DNA of 64,000 nucleotides, taken from Batrachochytrium dendrobatidis JAM81. Taxonomy: Eukaryota; Chytridiomycota; Chytridiomycetes; Rhizophydiales. A model generated the notes under the pieces. That model was not told the origin of the DNA, did not search any database, and saw only the letters and a list, made by a program, of their open reading frames with translations. Shown one piece after another: positions 1-12,031 of this stretch. A program made the translations under genes and the position numbers. Location: assembly GCF_000203795.2 (NCBI RefSeq), contig NW_006281109.1:10001-74000 (forward strand), read 5' to 3'. Every line of letters begins with the position of its first letter. Position 1 is the first letter of the stretch.

Positions 1-464
1 TCATTACAATTTTATTGCAATCATTTGTAGTCCCATCAGTAACACTCGGATTGTATCCATATTTCAACTGGTTGTGTATACAACATGTATGCATGTTACT
101 GTCCAATATCACAGTGATCCGACCACCATCATACAGTGTATCATGAGTGTATCATTACCCCACAATGCGTTGTTTTTTTGCATGATTTTGTGTCGTATTT
201 CAATACTATTCAACCGTTTATTTTGACCCTATACAACAGCCATTGTAACTCTGTATTGTTACCATATTGTAATGTGTATATACATGTCATCGAGTCAACC
301 AATGCAGTACTGTATAGGCATATGGCTGCATTTGCATCACCACCCAATATTCGTACAAAAAAAAACCGGCAATTGAGCCGTAATCCAATGCATACGTATG
401 CTGATCACCACCATAATTGACCGCTGCATTAATATATCCGCATTCGGACACTCCAAACGTCATA
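1..464. other. Intergenic sequence with a dispersed-repeat fragment
   Basis: No gene is supported here. The stretch around 50-90, with an 'aactggttgtgtata' core, resembles 3594-3620, so this is probably the end of a repeat unit that continues left of the window. Open frames here are short and look like chance. Confidence 0.5.
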
Positions 465-1500
465 CTAACCACTCGTGTTTGATATTATCCGGACATTCGG
501 ACAGGATACCATGTCTGATATTCGGACAATATATCCAACTTTGTCAATATTGATGCTATCGTATTGATATATTGACCATTGTAATATATATACATGATAT
601 GTATACAGTCCAAACCACAGCGCAATAAGTCGTGTTTTGAGTGTATACCGACGTGTCCAATTCGGTCGACAGTCGTGACTATAACATGTTGTTAGTTTAG
701 TTGACAACATGCCATGATGCATGTCCAATATATAGTATGTATATACATACATGTCCAGTATCAATCGCATGCATGTAGTGTCATTATTCATCGAGATACA
801 CGCATTTCCAGTTTCATGTCAAATATTCGTGCTATGTGCAAGTTGTATTTTTTGCATGTATCGCATGTCAACACATGCATGCATTGTACATACCAATGCC
901 ATGTGCATATACTGTAGCAGTTTCATGCAACTATTGTCACTATTGACGACGATATACGACATCAAACACGCCAAAACGTCATTTTCGGACTTTGGTCGAC
1001 CCATTCCATGTCAGATATTAACCATAGTGCGTCAGTGACATCATAATTCGATCCGCAACACATAATTACATATATGTGGTGCATACCAAGTCATTTGGTC
1101 GACTTTTGTGGTCATAGTCGATATTAAAGTTTTTAGTTTGCAATTGGTTTGAAACGACGAGCTCTACTTGTTATTTTAATCTAGTATCGTGTCTATCAGT
1201 CAATCAACAATTTATCTTGTATGCAAATGCGTCAAAAATACATGTAGTATATCGTTCTGATTCGATATCAGTTGGCATTGACACTGTACGACCACTACTG
1301 ACCAAGTTATTAACATATTATCGACTAGCTCATACTGTCCCAGCATGTCGTCAAGAAAACCATCATATATTACAGTGTTGTGCCAACAAACATGCATGGA
1401 TTGCATTGAAACTGGACATGATACAATATCAAGTGTATACATGTATTGTCATGGCATCAAACTGGCATGATATCATGTATTGGTTGTGTAATAGACCATA
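465..1500. repeat. Long dispersed repeat unit, copy 1
   Basis: This roughly 1 kb block is similar, in the same order and orientation, to 2700-3530. Shared landmarks are 'catgcatgtagtgtca' (about 769 and 2984) and 'tgatacaata' with 'catgcatggattg' (about 1390 and 3412). Spacing between the copies is about 2.0-2.2 kb. No long frame and no terminal inverted repeat was seen, so the nature of the repeat is unknown. Confidence 0.6.
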
Positions 1501-1561
1501 ATATATGCCAACAAAACGCTCCAAATCAGGCATGATTATAGTCGTAAATATATTATTGTGA

Positions 1562-1660
1562 CTGTGTTGTTGGACAGTGACTATCAATGACTGTCAATAA
1601 CTACTAGTGACTATCAACAACTGTCAATGACCATCAATAACTATCAATAACTGTAAAAAC
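1562..1660. repeat. Short tandem repeat, about 12 bp degenerate unit
   Basis: About seven imperfect copies of a 10-13 base unit of the form actRtcaaYaactg follow one another. The roughly 380 bases after it (1661-2039) contain no supported gene. Confidence 0.7.
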
Positions 1661-2039
1661 GATCAAGGTTTGTAGCCTGACAGTGTACAACCGAGTTTAT
1701 TAAATCGTGTAATTCTGGTCGTTATTCGACTTTACCCAACACTTGAACACTCGATTGTTGCATACAGTTTGACAGTCGTCATACATGGCCATGTGTATGC
1801 TGTTGTATAACCAGAGACGCAGTAGTGTTGGCATGTGTTGGTTGAATCGACATACTCGACACACACTAGTCAATGCAGTTTTGTCCGAATCCCTATTTTT
1901 GTTGGCTGTAGTTTTGCACAAACTTGAAACAGTCGTCGTAACAGTGTTACTGTCATTGTCATCAAGCTGTAGTATGTGTAACTGTAGTATTGGTTGAGCT
2001 ATTGACCATGTATTCGAGTATGAACGACTGTAGTTTTTT

Positions 2040-2700
2040 ACAAACAATTGGTCAAACAACTGGTCCAACAACAGTCAAACAACTAGTCAAATGCAGGTCT
2101 GGACAATCGTTAAACAATCGTCAAATACTGGTCAGAATGCAGGCTAAACTAATCAAACAACAGGTTGAAATGCAGGTCAAATACTCGTCAAATACACTCG
2201 TCAAACACTGGTCAAATACTAGTCAAAATACTCGTCAAATATGATCAAATACAGGTCAGAATAACAGTCAAACAACTAGTCAGAATGCAGGTCTGGACAA
2301 TCGTCAAACAACTGGTCAGAATGCAGGTTGAAATACTGGTTAAACTAATCAAACACTCGTCAAATACACTCGTCAAATACTCGTCAAAATACTCGTCAAA
2401 TACAAGTCAGAATAACAGTCAAACAACTGGTCAGAATGCAGGTTTAGACAATCGTTAAACAATCGTCAAATACTGGTCAGAATGCAGGTTGAAATGCAGG
2501 CTAAACTAATCAAACAACAGGTCAGAATGCAGGTCAAATACTAGTTAAAATACTCGTCAAAATACAAGTCAGAATAACAGTCTAAATACTAGTCAGACAA
2601 CTGGTCAATATGTGGATTAAACAATCGTCAAACAATCGTCAAATACCGGTCAGAATACTAGTTTAAATACTCGTCAAATACACTCGTCAATTAAACTATA
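2040..2700. repeat. Nested minisatellite, 11-12 bp units in 150-185 bp higher-order units
   Basis: About 55 consecutive degenerate copies of an 11-12 base unit (CAAATACTCGT / CAGAATGCAGGT / CAAACAACTGGT types) fill 650 bases. The block beginning 'cagaataacagtcaaacaac' recurs near 2257 and 2408, with a variant near 2570, so the small units are also organised in a larger repeat. Long plus-strand frames here are repeat translations rich in Gln, Asn, Thr and Val, without gene context, and are not called as genes. Confidence 0.85.
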
Positions 2701-3620
2701 CAGTGCATTTGATATTCATACATTACACAATCAATCGTTAGTAAATATGCCAGTCATCGATATGTATTGTAATCAAATGAATGTATCGGCCATTGTAACA
2801 TGAATATATGATGTGTATACAGTCCAAACTACAGTGTAATATCGTGTGTTTTGAATGTGTTCCAGTTGCGTCCAATTCAGTCGGCAGTCGTGATTATAAC
2901 ATGTTTCCAATTTGATTGACGATATGGCCTGATGCATGTCCAGTATATAGTATGCATGTATACTCATGTTCAGTGTCAATCGCATGCATGTAGTGTCACT
3001 ATTGGTCAAGATATATCCAATTTTGGTATCATGTCAAATACTAGTGGTAAGTATAAATTGTATATTTTTTTGTAATTTCATGACAATACATGCATGCATC
3101 GTACATACCAATGCAATATCTATATACTGTAGCAGTTTCATGCAACTAGTGTCAGTATTGGTCAAGATATTCGACATCAAACACGTCAAAACGACACCTT
3201 CGGACATGCATTTGGTGGTCATGATACACATTGATATACTGCCCCAATGACGACGTAATCATATACACAATACATGACTGTATGTGTGCCATACATTGCA
3301 GTTGATTTCGACATTGTATGACCACTGTAGACCGAGTTATTGACACGCCAAACATCGACTATAATATCCAACCTACAAAACGTCAGCTATTCAATTACTG
3401 TGTTATCAAACATGCATGGATTGTATTGAAATTGTACATGATACAATACCAAGTATATACAAGTATTGCCATGTCACCATATCAACACAGGCTTGAGTAT
3501 TGGTTGTGAAATCGACCATTTAGTACGCGATTGTGATGATGCAAATGGTCCACTTTGAACGCATATAACTTGGCCAATAGCAGTTATTTCCCAACCATAT
3601 TCAAACTGGTTGTGTATATA
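2700..3620. repeat. Long dispersed repeat unit, copy 2
   Basis: This is a second, diverged copy of the block at 465-1500, followed by a piece similar to bases 50-90. The minisatellite lies exactly between the two copies. No coding sequence is supported. Confidence 0.6.
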
Positions 3621-4364
3621 GTATATCACCATTGATTGAGCATGCATATGCACGGTTTGCAGACATTTATAATTCGTGTTGAATGTGTTGTATGTGACCA
3701 TTTGAAACTCGACTAATTGTGGTGTATTTTGACATGTATTTTGACTGATGTTTAGCGTCTGTTCATGTGTCATTGATGCACCATTGACATGCTGTATTGT
3801 CCAACATTATGTGGTGATGTTGCAATCAACAAATTGGTGCAACACTGAATGTATGTGGTGATTGTCGAGTATCGAGTTCATCTAGTTGTTTCTTGGTGTT
3901 TTCAATATCTATAAGCATCTTGTTCATAATTCCAAGGTATGTGTTGTGTGTCAATGGTCTTGTTGCTCATAATGTGTATTTGCTACTAGGTTTTCAACTG
4001 TTGGTAGTGTTGCTCGTGGACATATGACGACATATTGATGTTGTATATAGTTTGGAGGAATATCACAAAAGTCAAAGATAAGCGTGAAAAAATGAACCAA
4101 TATGTTGATTGTGTTGTTTAATAGAGTAAAAGGTTGACCCTTTTATAAAAATAATATGACAGTTATGCGTATCCGTGATTTAAACAACATAACTGATAAA
4201 CTCCCTTGTTACCCTATAGTTATTGCATAAAAGGTGGCGATAGTCATTGCATCAAACAGTTATGCGTTGCGTATGGATCCTGATTCGTTTTATATTAATT
4301 GCCTAATATGTCTCACATTACCAATGTCCAACATTTTCAGGTACGACTACTTGATCAGTTGTAG
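3621..4364. other. Intergenic, downstream of pseudoprotease A
   Basis: No gene recognised. 4331-4364 resembles the sequence just downstream of pseudoprotease C (about 39058-39089), so it is probably the transcribed 3' flank of gene A. Confidence 0.4.
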
Positions 4365-5928
4365 TTATGGTTTCCTTTTGCGAATAAATGTGCCACTTGA
4401 ACCTGAAGTACTTGGTTGTTCAGGCAATCTAGCACTATGCACCAAATTCATGATCAGTATTAATCGACACATCCACACATCAATATCAAGCAGCTTACTG
4501 TGATGGTGACCAGATCACTCGATAACCGTTTGAAATAGTAGGATATTTGCTAGTCATGACTTCGCATCCACATCCAGCACCAAACCCAATGCGTTTATTT
4601 TGTAAATCAAATGTCAATCCAAGTTGGGCCATAAATGGAATACCAAGAACTGCATTGTCATTTGAACCAGCTTTTATAGCAAATCTAACTATAATCCAAC
4701 ATGTACATTAGTCAGGTTAATCAAACAACACGTATTGCATACAATTGTCAAATACTTGCAATTTTTAGAACCAGCTCTCTGTATATAGTCTTTGGGACCC
4801 AACTTGATTGTTACAACGGAATTGCAATTGGCATCAGTTACGGGGTTTTGAGCAAACATTGTAATTGAAAGCGTTGGCAGCTTGCCCCAATCGATATCAA
4901 AACCGGATTCAAGCATTGCGTAGTTTTGCGAAAATATTTTTTTAACCATTACTTTTCCGAGTTTGTCACTAAATATATTAATGTTGACAGTGATCGCACC
5001 ACTATCAAGAATAGCATCAACCAACGCTTCCACGACTGCTTCAGGAAAACGCATATGTAAAAAGCATGTTTCCACACTCGAGTACAAAGTACGTCCATTT
5101 TCCACCTTTTTTTGGAATTCCTCGGGCAGATCCACTGGTTCGTCATTGACTAGTATACTCTTGATGTTGACACTAAATTGATTGTCTGATGGTGAATTTA
5201 CCCATGCAACACTTGTTCCATCCGTTCCGCATTTTGGAGTTACGTCCGTGTTTCCTATATTGATGAAGCTATTTGAAGTCATTTCATACGGACATAGTTG
5301 AAGACCAATCTCGTTATTAGGAATGACATCATTGGTGTACAAAGCATCCATTGCAGTGGCTGGTGGATGATGATTTGACAACGAGGGATAGCCAAGTCCA
5401 AATATTCCATCAAACTTTGAACTGATACCAACCGAATCTGGTGATTGTTTTTCAACTGCTAGTACTGGTAAATTGATGCCAGCTATCCTAGTACCCGGAA
5501 TCGTCACAGTAGCTGTGGAACTAAACCCATTATACTCATCGCCTTTGTAATCTATAGTAACGGGTTCCCCACTTGGAGTGTGTTGCGGAGTCAAACCTAC
5601 ATCGTTGCTTGAACTAGGAAGTGGTACGACTATATCAGCCATTGATGAATCGACTTGCAAATTCAACTATTTTAAACAAGTGTGAGATTGATTCAATGTA
5701 ATATTATTGATATCAAACTACAATGCATAGCATGATACATACATTGACTCCATCAACATTGACTTTAATTGTGTAGCATTTTGTGATATCACCACCCAAT
5801 TCAACGGGTGATCGTTTTGACAGCCTATTGTTTGATGGACTGGCACTTTCAAAAGGTGATTCTAATGCAAGTCGAATTGCAGCAACCGCTTGTAACGCAA
5901 GTAGAACGCATTCTAGAGTAATCAACAT
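4365..5928 (-). CDS. Secreted pepsin-like (A1) protein, predicted non-catalytic, copy A
   Basis: Four exons: 5743-5928, 4756-5666, 4499-4684 and 4365-4428. The joins keep frame and give 448 residues. The start is the ATG at 5928 because all four paralogues begin MLIT(L/I)EC there. Exon 1 encodes a signal peptide and then a Kex2-like SKR/SP site that would remove a short propeptide. Exon 2 carries pepsin-family landmarks, including FDGIFGLGY. Exon 3 has LGIPF...RIGFG and CGCE. The first-lobe active site, normally DTGS, reads DSSM (Asp at residue 68). The second-lobe DTG position reads S-V-E (near residue 259). The fold is therefore kept and the catalytic motifs lost. The tail ends in a basic RKRKP. 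Secretion is inferred from the signal peptide. A different catalytic arrangement cannot be excluded from sequence. Confidence 0.85.
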
Positions 5929-5971
5929 TGTATCGAGTAGTGTAATGAAAATGGGTTGAATCTGATACATG

Positions 5972-5996
5972 ACTGCCGTTTTATAATGACGGCAGT
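5972..5996 (-). promoter_or_regulatory. Conserved dyad (ACTGCCGT-9-ACGGCAGT) upstream of gene A
   Basis: Perfect 8-bp inverted repeat 44-68 bases upstream of the ATG. The same dyad, with 6-8 bp arms, occurs at the equivalent place in copies B, C and D. It lies between the TATA box (6030-6037, read TATAAATA on the minus strand) and the ATG, so it could be an RNA hairpin in the 5' leader or a protein-binding site. Confidence 0.65.
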
Positions 5997-6029
5997 TTCA
6001 AGGGTGACAATCGACACTTTCCAAATGGG

Positions 6030-6037
6030 TATTTATA
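6030..6037 (-). promoter_or_regulatory. TATA box of pseudoprotease A
   Basis: TATAAATA on the minus strand, about 105 bases upstream of the ATG. The same element is seen upstream of copies C and D. Confidence 0.55.
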
Positions 6038-6076
6038 AAACACAAATGCACCATGCAGGGTGGGCAAAGCCAAAAA

Positions 6077-6090
6077 CACCCTGTAGGGTG
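6077..6090. promoter_or_regulatory. CACCCT-GT-AGGGTG palindrome, upstream element of gene A
   Basis: Inverted repeat with 6-bp arms, conserved upstream of the four paralogues (18182-18195, 40823-40836, 53565-53578, the last two with one mismatch). A related half-palindrome lies about 30 bases nearer the gene. It is a likely upstream regulatory element. Confidence 0.5.
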
Positions 6091-6099
6091 AATCAATAA

Positions 6100-7843
6100 C
6101 AAGCATCGCTGTTGGTGTATAATCAACCTCGGTATTATGCTGCGTTGATCTCTCCAATTGCGATCATGTATTCAGTGATCAGGTAGTATCAGACCATTAC
6201 CCTGATTATGGATATTTATCATCACATATACAATCCATCACTACAGCATATACTGTCATTGTATACCAAATACTTGACTGATTGTTCAATTGGTCATGTA
6301 TTTGATTTGTCCGAGTGATTCAAACCATGTGGAAATGGTTGTTGAAATATAAATCATCCAAAGTTGATTCAGATTGTCGCTAGCTGTAATCTGTTGATCT
6401 GTCAATGTGTGACCATGTGTCAATGCACACAGTAAATTTGAAACCAACTTGCATAGTTGTCAATGTTCAAATCAAAGCCGCAAAGTTTCATTCTATTTAT
6501 CATTGTTCATGGCTCATGGCTCACGGATAGCTGATCAATAAATCACATTCGACATGATTGTTTTGTTGAACATATCTCAGTAGATTTGTTTAGTTACGAT
6601 TTCAATCAATTCAACAGCTTTGGAAATAACAGTGGTAGCGTAGTAAATGGTTTTAATAGCAACAATTCATATCGATTTTGCAAGATTCATATTTTTGATG
6701 TAGAAAATCATGGTTTGTAACAGCTATTTGTTGTGTATACATCATAAACTATCAACCGTTTTGTCATGCATCAACACCAATGTACAGTGTGACATGGTAT
6801 GTTGAATAGATTCAATGTTGATTCAATATTCCCAATATTCTCAATACTATAAACAACATATGGACACCAAACAATACCAGTTTTTCAACCGATATTCACA
6901 ACTAAATTAGTCAGACTATTTATCCAAGATGTGCAACTCAGACCAAACATCATGTGTACAATGGTGGATGGTTTGCATGTTTGAATAATGGACAACGTTC
7001 AGTGCTAGACTAATACCCAATGTAAATCATCAAGTGATGGCAGGGTTTTCAACAAATAGTTTCGATTACATTTTGACCAATAGCAAGTGTTGATCGGAGG
7101 TGATCATCAATGAACAATCATGGACAAAACTCGTTCAACTATATAGTGGACGAATGTAACATTGCATGATTGTCTACTTATCAGCGATATGTATATTAAT
7201 GACATGAACAAACAAATGGATGGTATCATTAGTACAGGTTTTGATCAAGGTTTTGAAAACCAACTTCAAGTCTTTGCGCCAGATTGTCATAATCTTGAAT
7301 GACTGGTGACTGTCAGTGCAATATTCCTACTCAATACGTTCATGGACACGGTAGTTTCAGCAAATCATTGCATGATTGGTTACTTTGACATGTTGGATTT
7401 ACATGGTACTCAATGGTATGATTGATAGGTCAATTGGCAATTGTTTCGTGTTTTTAGTCATTTATTTGCCTGCAATAAAAGCGGCTTGATCTCATATACC
7501 AGGAGTTTGACAAAAATACAAGACTCATTGTCATGACACTATTTCAAGAGCAGTCATTGCACATTGGTGTTCACCAGACAAACAAACCATCGAGTATAGC
7601 GTATTTTTCAATTTTCAGTTTTTGGCATTCAGGTTTGGGTTTTGATCAATCGTTGAACCAAGACTAAATCATCATTGGTTGCTACAGCTGGCCAAACAAG
7701 CTTACTCGATAAATATTACAAATCATATAACCCAAATCATCAAAATCACTCCAAACTGCTGACAAGTCATTGACAAGTCACCGCCAAGTCACTGCCAAGT
7801 TGGTTGTTGCTAATTCATCAGTGTTGGCAGCTACAATAATCAA
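6100..7843. other. Intergenic; copy of the paralogue promoter block, then no gene
   Basis: About 6110-6330 matches the far-upstream block of copies C (40860-41070) and D (53590-53790). Copy A lacks about 35 bases near 6325 that the others have. From about 6400 to 7750 I see no gene. At 7760-7805 there is a four-copy 11-bp tandem repeat (gMcaagtcaYY). Confidence 0.5.
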
Positions 7844-8620
7844 TCAATATATGTTTTGAAAATCGATTCGCACAATCTGCACAACTTTTGGACGAGTCAT
7901 GATCCAAGATACTGTCGCTGTTGGTTTTGATGTTATAACCAATTCAATGCCACATCCAAATGTTGTCAAAATCATCCAAAAACTATTGTGTTGACAAGCA
8001 TGTGTATTGGCATCAATTCCATTGTAAAAATAGTCGTATAGTTTAGAGTGATTGCTCGCGAGGTCAACAATATCACCACATTCACGAGATGGAACTTTTA
8101 CAAAGCTACAAATCATATACTGCATGCATGTCGTTGGCATCGAGTCTGTGATTGTTGAACAGTGTTATGGTCTTGATCGTAGTCAGTCCACCAAATCCAA
8201 AATGTGTTGGGTTTGAAAATACTATATATTTTCAAAATCATTGATCTGACAATTAGGTCGCATCTTGTTGAATCCCAGCCTGAATATTTGACACCAGCTG
8301 CTGCGATTGCATCCAATAAACCAGCATTGATGCTTGTATCATGAATACCCTGAATATCAGTCATGACATTATCCATGCATATACATAATATGTTTGGTGG
8401 CAATTTGTCTCCAAATGCAATTTTGGATTTGACATTGTCATGCAGTCAAACCATGTTTTTTTGCAAAACATCGGTAAAAGACTGTAAACATGCGGATCTC
8501 AACCACAAATCGTTCAAAAGTTACAAATACAAGTCATCAAAAAACGTATATCGTTGTCATCAGACAATTTACCATCACACTGCACGACACTTGTACAAAG
8601 TTTGTTGGACAAAACTTGGT
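7844..8620 (-). pseudogene. Decayed gene fragments of unknown function
   Basis: Two overlapping minus-strand open frames, 8113-8403 and 7844-8140, are in different phases, and a third short frame continues upstream to about 8500 with a stop. Together they look like one protein-coding gene interrupted by frameshifts and a stop. The composition is more protein-like than in neighbouring frames. No domain was recognised and no start is convincing. Confidence 0.35.
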
Positions 8621-8623
8621 TGA

Positions 8624-9431
8624 TATCTAGGATACGGTTGAAACTGACAAGCATGTGTGTTCATATTGTCACCAGTGTTGTATTTGATATTCAATCAGTG
8701 TGTATTACACTGTCTGACCAATATTGACCACACTACACTAAATAATCAAATGCCAAACAATCTGTAAACAGAGCAAGACACCACTCTAATTCATTATTTG
8801 CCACAAACTACCGACTGATCAAATGTCGTTGAGATATATAACACACTATCAAGACGTGTAATATGTCGAGTTGCAACAACACTAAATACATAATAAATGC
8901 ATAAATGTCCATTTTTAATGGTCTTGGTTGTTGTATAATGGCTTGAGCAACTTTTTAAACAGCGAAATTGATGTTCAACATCGTTGAGCAAGCCATTTCA
9001 ACACAAACGCATTTACAAGCCAACCCATATTAATAACTGTATCAGTTGTATCAGCTGTAAACCATACTGTAAAATGATGCTATGTTTGGCATGTATTTGA
9101 CATGTACATGTTGTACATTTTCAATTGCCATTTCATGTATTGGATTATCAGCATAATAAGCGCAGTATTTCAGTCATTCAGATTCCTTGTTTTGGGAATG
9201 ATCATTTCTGTATCATTTTTTGCTGAAATGATAATCAGTGTGTCACTGTGTATTACTGTTTGAACCAAAGTCAATACTGCAAGCACTCGAGTGCTACTCC
9301 AATCAACTGAGTTGAACTGACATTGATATTGATATCAGCAAGAAATCCAATTGATTTCCAAATTGAACGAGTTGATTCCAAAATATTGTTATCCACAAAC
9401 ATAAATGTCAATTGCAACACTTTTATCAAAC
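8624..9431. other. Intergenic, nothing recognised
   Basis: Only short frames without codon structure. No repeat, RNA gene or promoter can be supported. Confidence 0.4.
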
Positions 9432-9931
9432 CTATTGGATATCAAATCCAGTAACCCATTGTAACAAGCCTCGAATTATGTCTCGGAACAATGCAGCCAT
9501 GACAAAATACAACACTTTACCAGGTTTGCTGTATACAACAACATATATTTGGAGCAGAGTTTGAACATATAGTTGCGCAGTTATTTGAAGTTTGTGTGTT
9601 TCTAGTATCATAACCAAAATGTGTGTTATTCCATCATCAATACTTTGCTCACAATACACTCAAACTATTGCTACACAATCAGTTGTCAATGACCATGAGT
9701 AGTATATGTAGTGCACTGGATGATACCACTTGTTTTAAGCAAGACTGCTAAAATATTCAAAAGTTGACGACATACTTTGATACATTCGTCCATGATGATT
9801 GTGATTGATATTGAACGCATTTGGTTTGTGGTTACAATGTGAGTTCTGGTTTTAGAACTAATCAGAATCGGATTGTCTGGAATTGTCTGGAATTGTTGTT
9901 GTGCTAGATTGGTGTTTTCACCTATAATCAC
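9432..9931 (-). pseudogene. Two minus-strand ORF fragments, unknown function
   Basis: Frames at 9686-9931 and 9432-9659 look like pieces of one decayed gene. The first has an N-L-A-V-I-I-G-E-N stretch that resembles N-I-A-V-I-M-G-E-S in a fragment at 42791-43042, upstream of nothing obvious there. Both may derive from the same unrecognised repeat-borne gene. The 350 bases before the CRN gene (9932-10282) hold nothing I can name. Confidence 0.3.
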
Positions 9932-10282
9932 TGCTAAATTCGATTCAAAGTTGTCAGGTGTGATATCCTGACAAATGCCGACATTATCAAAATGCTTACC
10001 GTATACAAGTTGATTAAAGTTGCAAGTTGTCTGCCAAACTCATACTTGATGCTTCAATCGGACACGATTGGATGGTACAAGGATGTGTCAACAGAGCCAT
10101 TATTTGTCAAAAAGCGTATGTTACAATAGTAAACTTGAATTTGGACTTTTCATGCTAAATGCATATCAATCCCTTGAATGTACACAATTGTATAATGCCA
10201 GTTTTATTAACATTGAATTATCAAATAATTGGAATGGTTGGAATGGTTGAAAATATGTCATATCAGTTGTAAAATACAACCA

Positions 10283-12031
10283 TCACTTTCTACTCTTCAA
10301 ATCTGGTTGTATTAGTGGGAGTTGTATAACGTATTGCTTCAATCCATGAATGGGTTGTACCTGCTCTGTGCCATCAATTGGGTTGAAACTCTGCTTTTTG
10401 AACCCTTTAAACTGGTGAGGCGGAACCACAAAGTAGAGTTTGGGTTCATCATACAAATTGCACAGTTTTGTAAGAATATCAACTCCACAAATAGGATGTT
10501 CAGCAGCAACTGTAAATTGAAACATTCCCTGTTGACTGAGTGAATCAATTGCCACAAAATTATCGTCATCTGTCGGTTCGTAATAGTTGCCATCAAGTGC
10601 TGCAGCAGTAGGAATAGTATCTATTCCAAATGTAATTCGTTGGCCATTGAGTGCATCCAAAGTGATCTTTGTTGCTTTACCATCTTCCAAGCATCTGCAT
10701 TTGAGAGTTTGTCCACCAGTACAAAAAACCACATGTCCGTATATTTCAAACAAATGTCTTGAAATCTCGGTTGGAATACCATCAAACATTTGCTGCATAT
10801 TGGTAATCATTTGAGCAGAATGACGTTTCCAGAGTTGTTCTCCAACATATCTTGAAGCAATATCAACATGCAGGAATTCGTACTGTCCGTCGTCCGACAC
10901 AATGGTATGAAGCAATGTATGAGTATTTGCAGATATTTTGATTGTGAATCCAATGTTTCGTACCCCTTTGACTGCATCAACATCAGCCAAAGCTTTCTCC
11001 ATTGGATTTGATACAATATCAAAGACAGAACGAGCTACACCACCATACATGCGATATCTCTCATTGATAGTCTCAATGGGTACATCCGGATAGCAATGAC
11101 GTCGACAAGTCTGTAACTCGTCCAAAGTCCAAACAGGAAAATACCATTGCCTTGCCATCTTTTGTTTGACGAATTCCTTGTACCATTCCGAACGGGGGGA
11201 TGACATGAACAAGACAATGCAACATGATGATCTTGGAGTCGTGTGTCCATCAACAATATACAATGTATCTTGTTTCCTAACAATATTGGCCATTTCAAGT
11301 CCAAGCTCTGTGACGAGTTGTTGCTGCAAGTCAAAGCATTTGTACGAGGATCCCACTTGATAAACAATCCGGTTTGGCTTCAAGGACAGAGTTTTCGTGG
11401 TAAAGTCATCCATCAAGCGATGCAATATGTAGACAAAAAACAGTGACTTTCCGATGCCTGATGTTCCAGATATTGCAAATGATTCCATGCCACGATCAAT
11501 TTGATCCAAAAGCAAGCCAAACACATCATGATAGCACTCTCTAACATATAGTTTTTGGATTTTGTCTTGGGTGTATGGGAAAAAGACATGATCTGTCGAC
11601 TGTATACATTCATCGATCAGCTGGGCGTTTGCAAACGACTTGAATTGGGTTGTCAAATCATTGGGTTCGGTACGTTGTCGTTTAGGAGAAAAGTCTTGAT
11701 GGTTTGCTGTTGATAAAGAAGTAGAACCTGCATCAAAAATGGCACTTTTGCTTGGTTTCCTGGTAGGTAGAGGTAAACAACCAATAACAACACAATAACC
11801 GTCTTGAGTAAAGTAGTCTTGAGAAAGAGAGTCGAGTAAAGCCCAGGTGTTGATTAGTTGGTCCTTGTTGCTGTTGGTGTATAGTTGCAGTTGAGGAGCA
11901 TCAATGTCAGCCATAGCAGGACCATACTCAGACTTGATAGCATCCTGAACTCCACTCAGGTCTTCAAAGTCAGTCACATCGATTTCAGTAGTAAGTGTGC
12001 CATATTCAACATTGAGGTATCGTTTTGGTAT
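10283..12031 (-). CDS. Crinkler (CRN)-type protein: ubiquitin-like header, P-loop NTPase, nuclease-like C-terminus
   Basis: A single open frame runs from the stop at 10283 past 12031. Numbered from the open frame's upstream end at 12145, the header (KRYLNVEYG onward) starts at residue 40. An NLS-like PKRQR follows near 154, then Walker A GTSGIGKS at 227-234 and Walker B TLYIVDG at about 294-300. The C-terminus has a FVVPP..F segment seen in CRN NTPase-nucleases. CRN proteins are effector-type proteins, many acting in the nucleus; this role is inferred from the family. The codon that is ATG in the related locus at 60263 is ATA here (12029-12031). No in-frame ATG occurs before 11914, which would remove the first ~39 header residues. 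It may start at a non-AUG codon, start at 11914, or be newly broken. The upper coordinate given is the family start position. Confidence 0.75.
   Translation of the reverse strand: MPKRYLNVEYGTLTTEIDVTDFEDLSGVQDAIKSEYGPAMADIDAPQLQLYTNSNKDQLINTWALLDSLSQDYFTQDGYCVVIGCLPLPTRKPSKSAIFDAGSTSLSTANHQDFSPKRQRTEPNDLTTQFKSFANAQLIDECIQSTDHVFFPYTQDKIQKLYVRECYHDVFGLLLDQIDRGMESFAISGTSGIGKSLFFVYILHRLMDDFTTKTLSLKPNRIVYQVGSSYKCFDLQQQLVTELGLEMANIVRKQDTLYIVDGHTTPRSSCCIVLFMSSPRSEWYKEFVKQKMARQWYFPVWTLDELQTCRRHCYPDVPIETINERYRMYGGVARSVFDIVSNPMEKALADVDAVKGVRNIGFTIKISANTHTLLHTIVSDDGQYEFLHVDIASRYVGEQLWKRHSAQMITNMQQMFDGIPTEISRHLFEIYGHVVFCTGGQTLKCRCLEDGKATKITLDALNGQRITFGIDTIPTAAALDGNYYEPTDDDNFVAIDSLSQQGMFQFTVAAEHPICGVDILTKLCNLYDEPKLYFVVPPHQFKGFKKQSFNPIDGTEQVQPIHGLKQYVIQLPLIQPDLKSRK

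Noticed and set aside
2165..2458. Plus-strand ORFs inside the minisatellite
   Set aside because: They are translations of the tandem repeat; length follows the repeat phase, with no start context or neighbour support.
2040..2700. Possible CRISPR-like array
   Set aside because: Units are 11-12 bp, contiguous and degenerate with no unique spacers, and the genome is eukaryotic.
4963..5181. ORFs antisense to the pseudoproteases (also near 18559-18822, 39634-39915, 52471-52668)
   Set aside because: They are shadows of the coding exons and recur only because the exons are paralogous.
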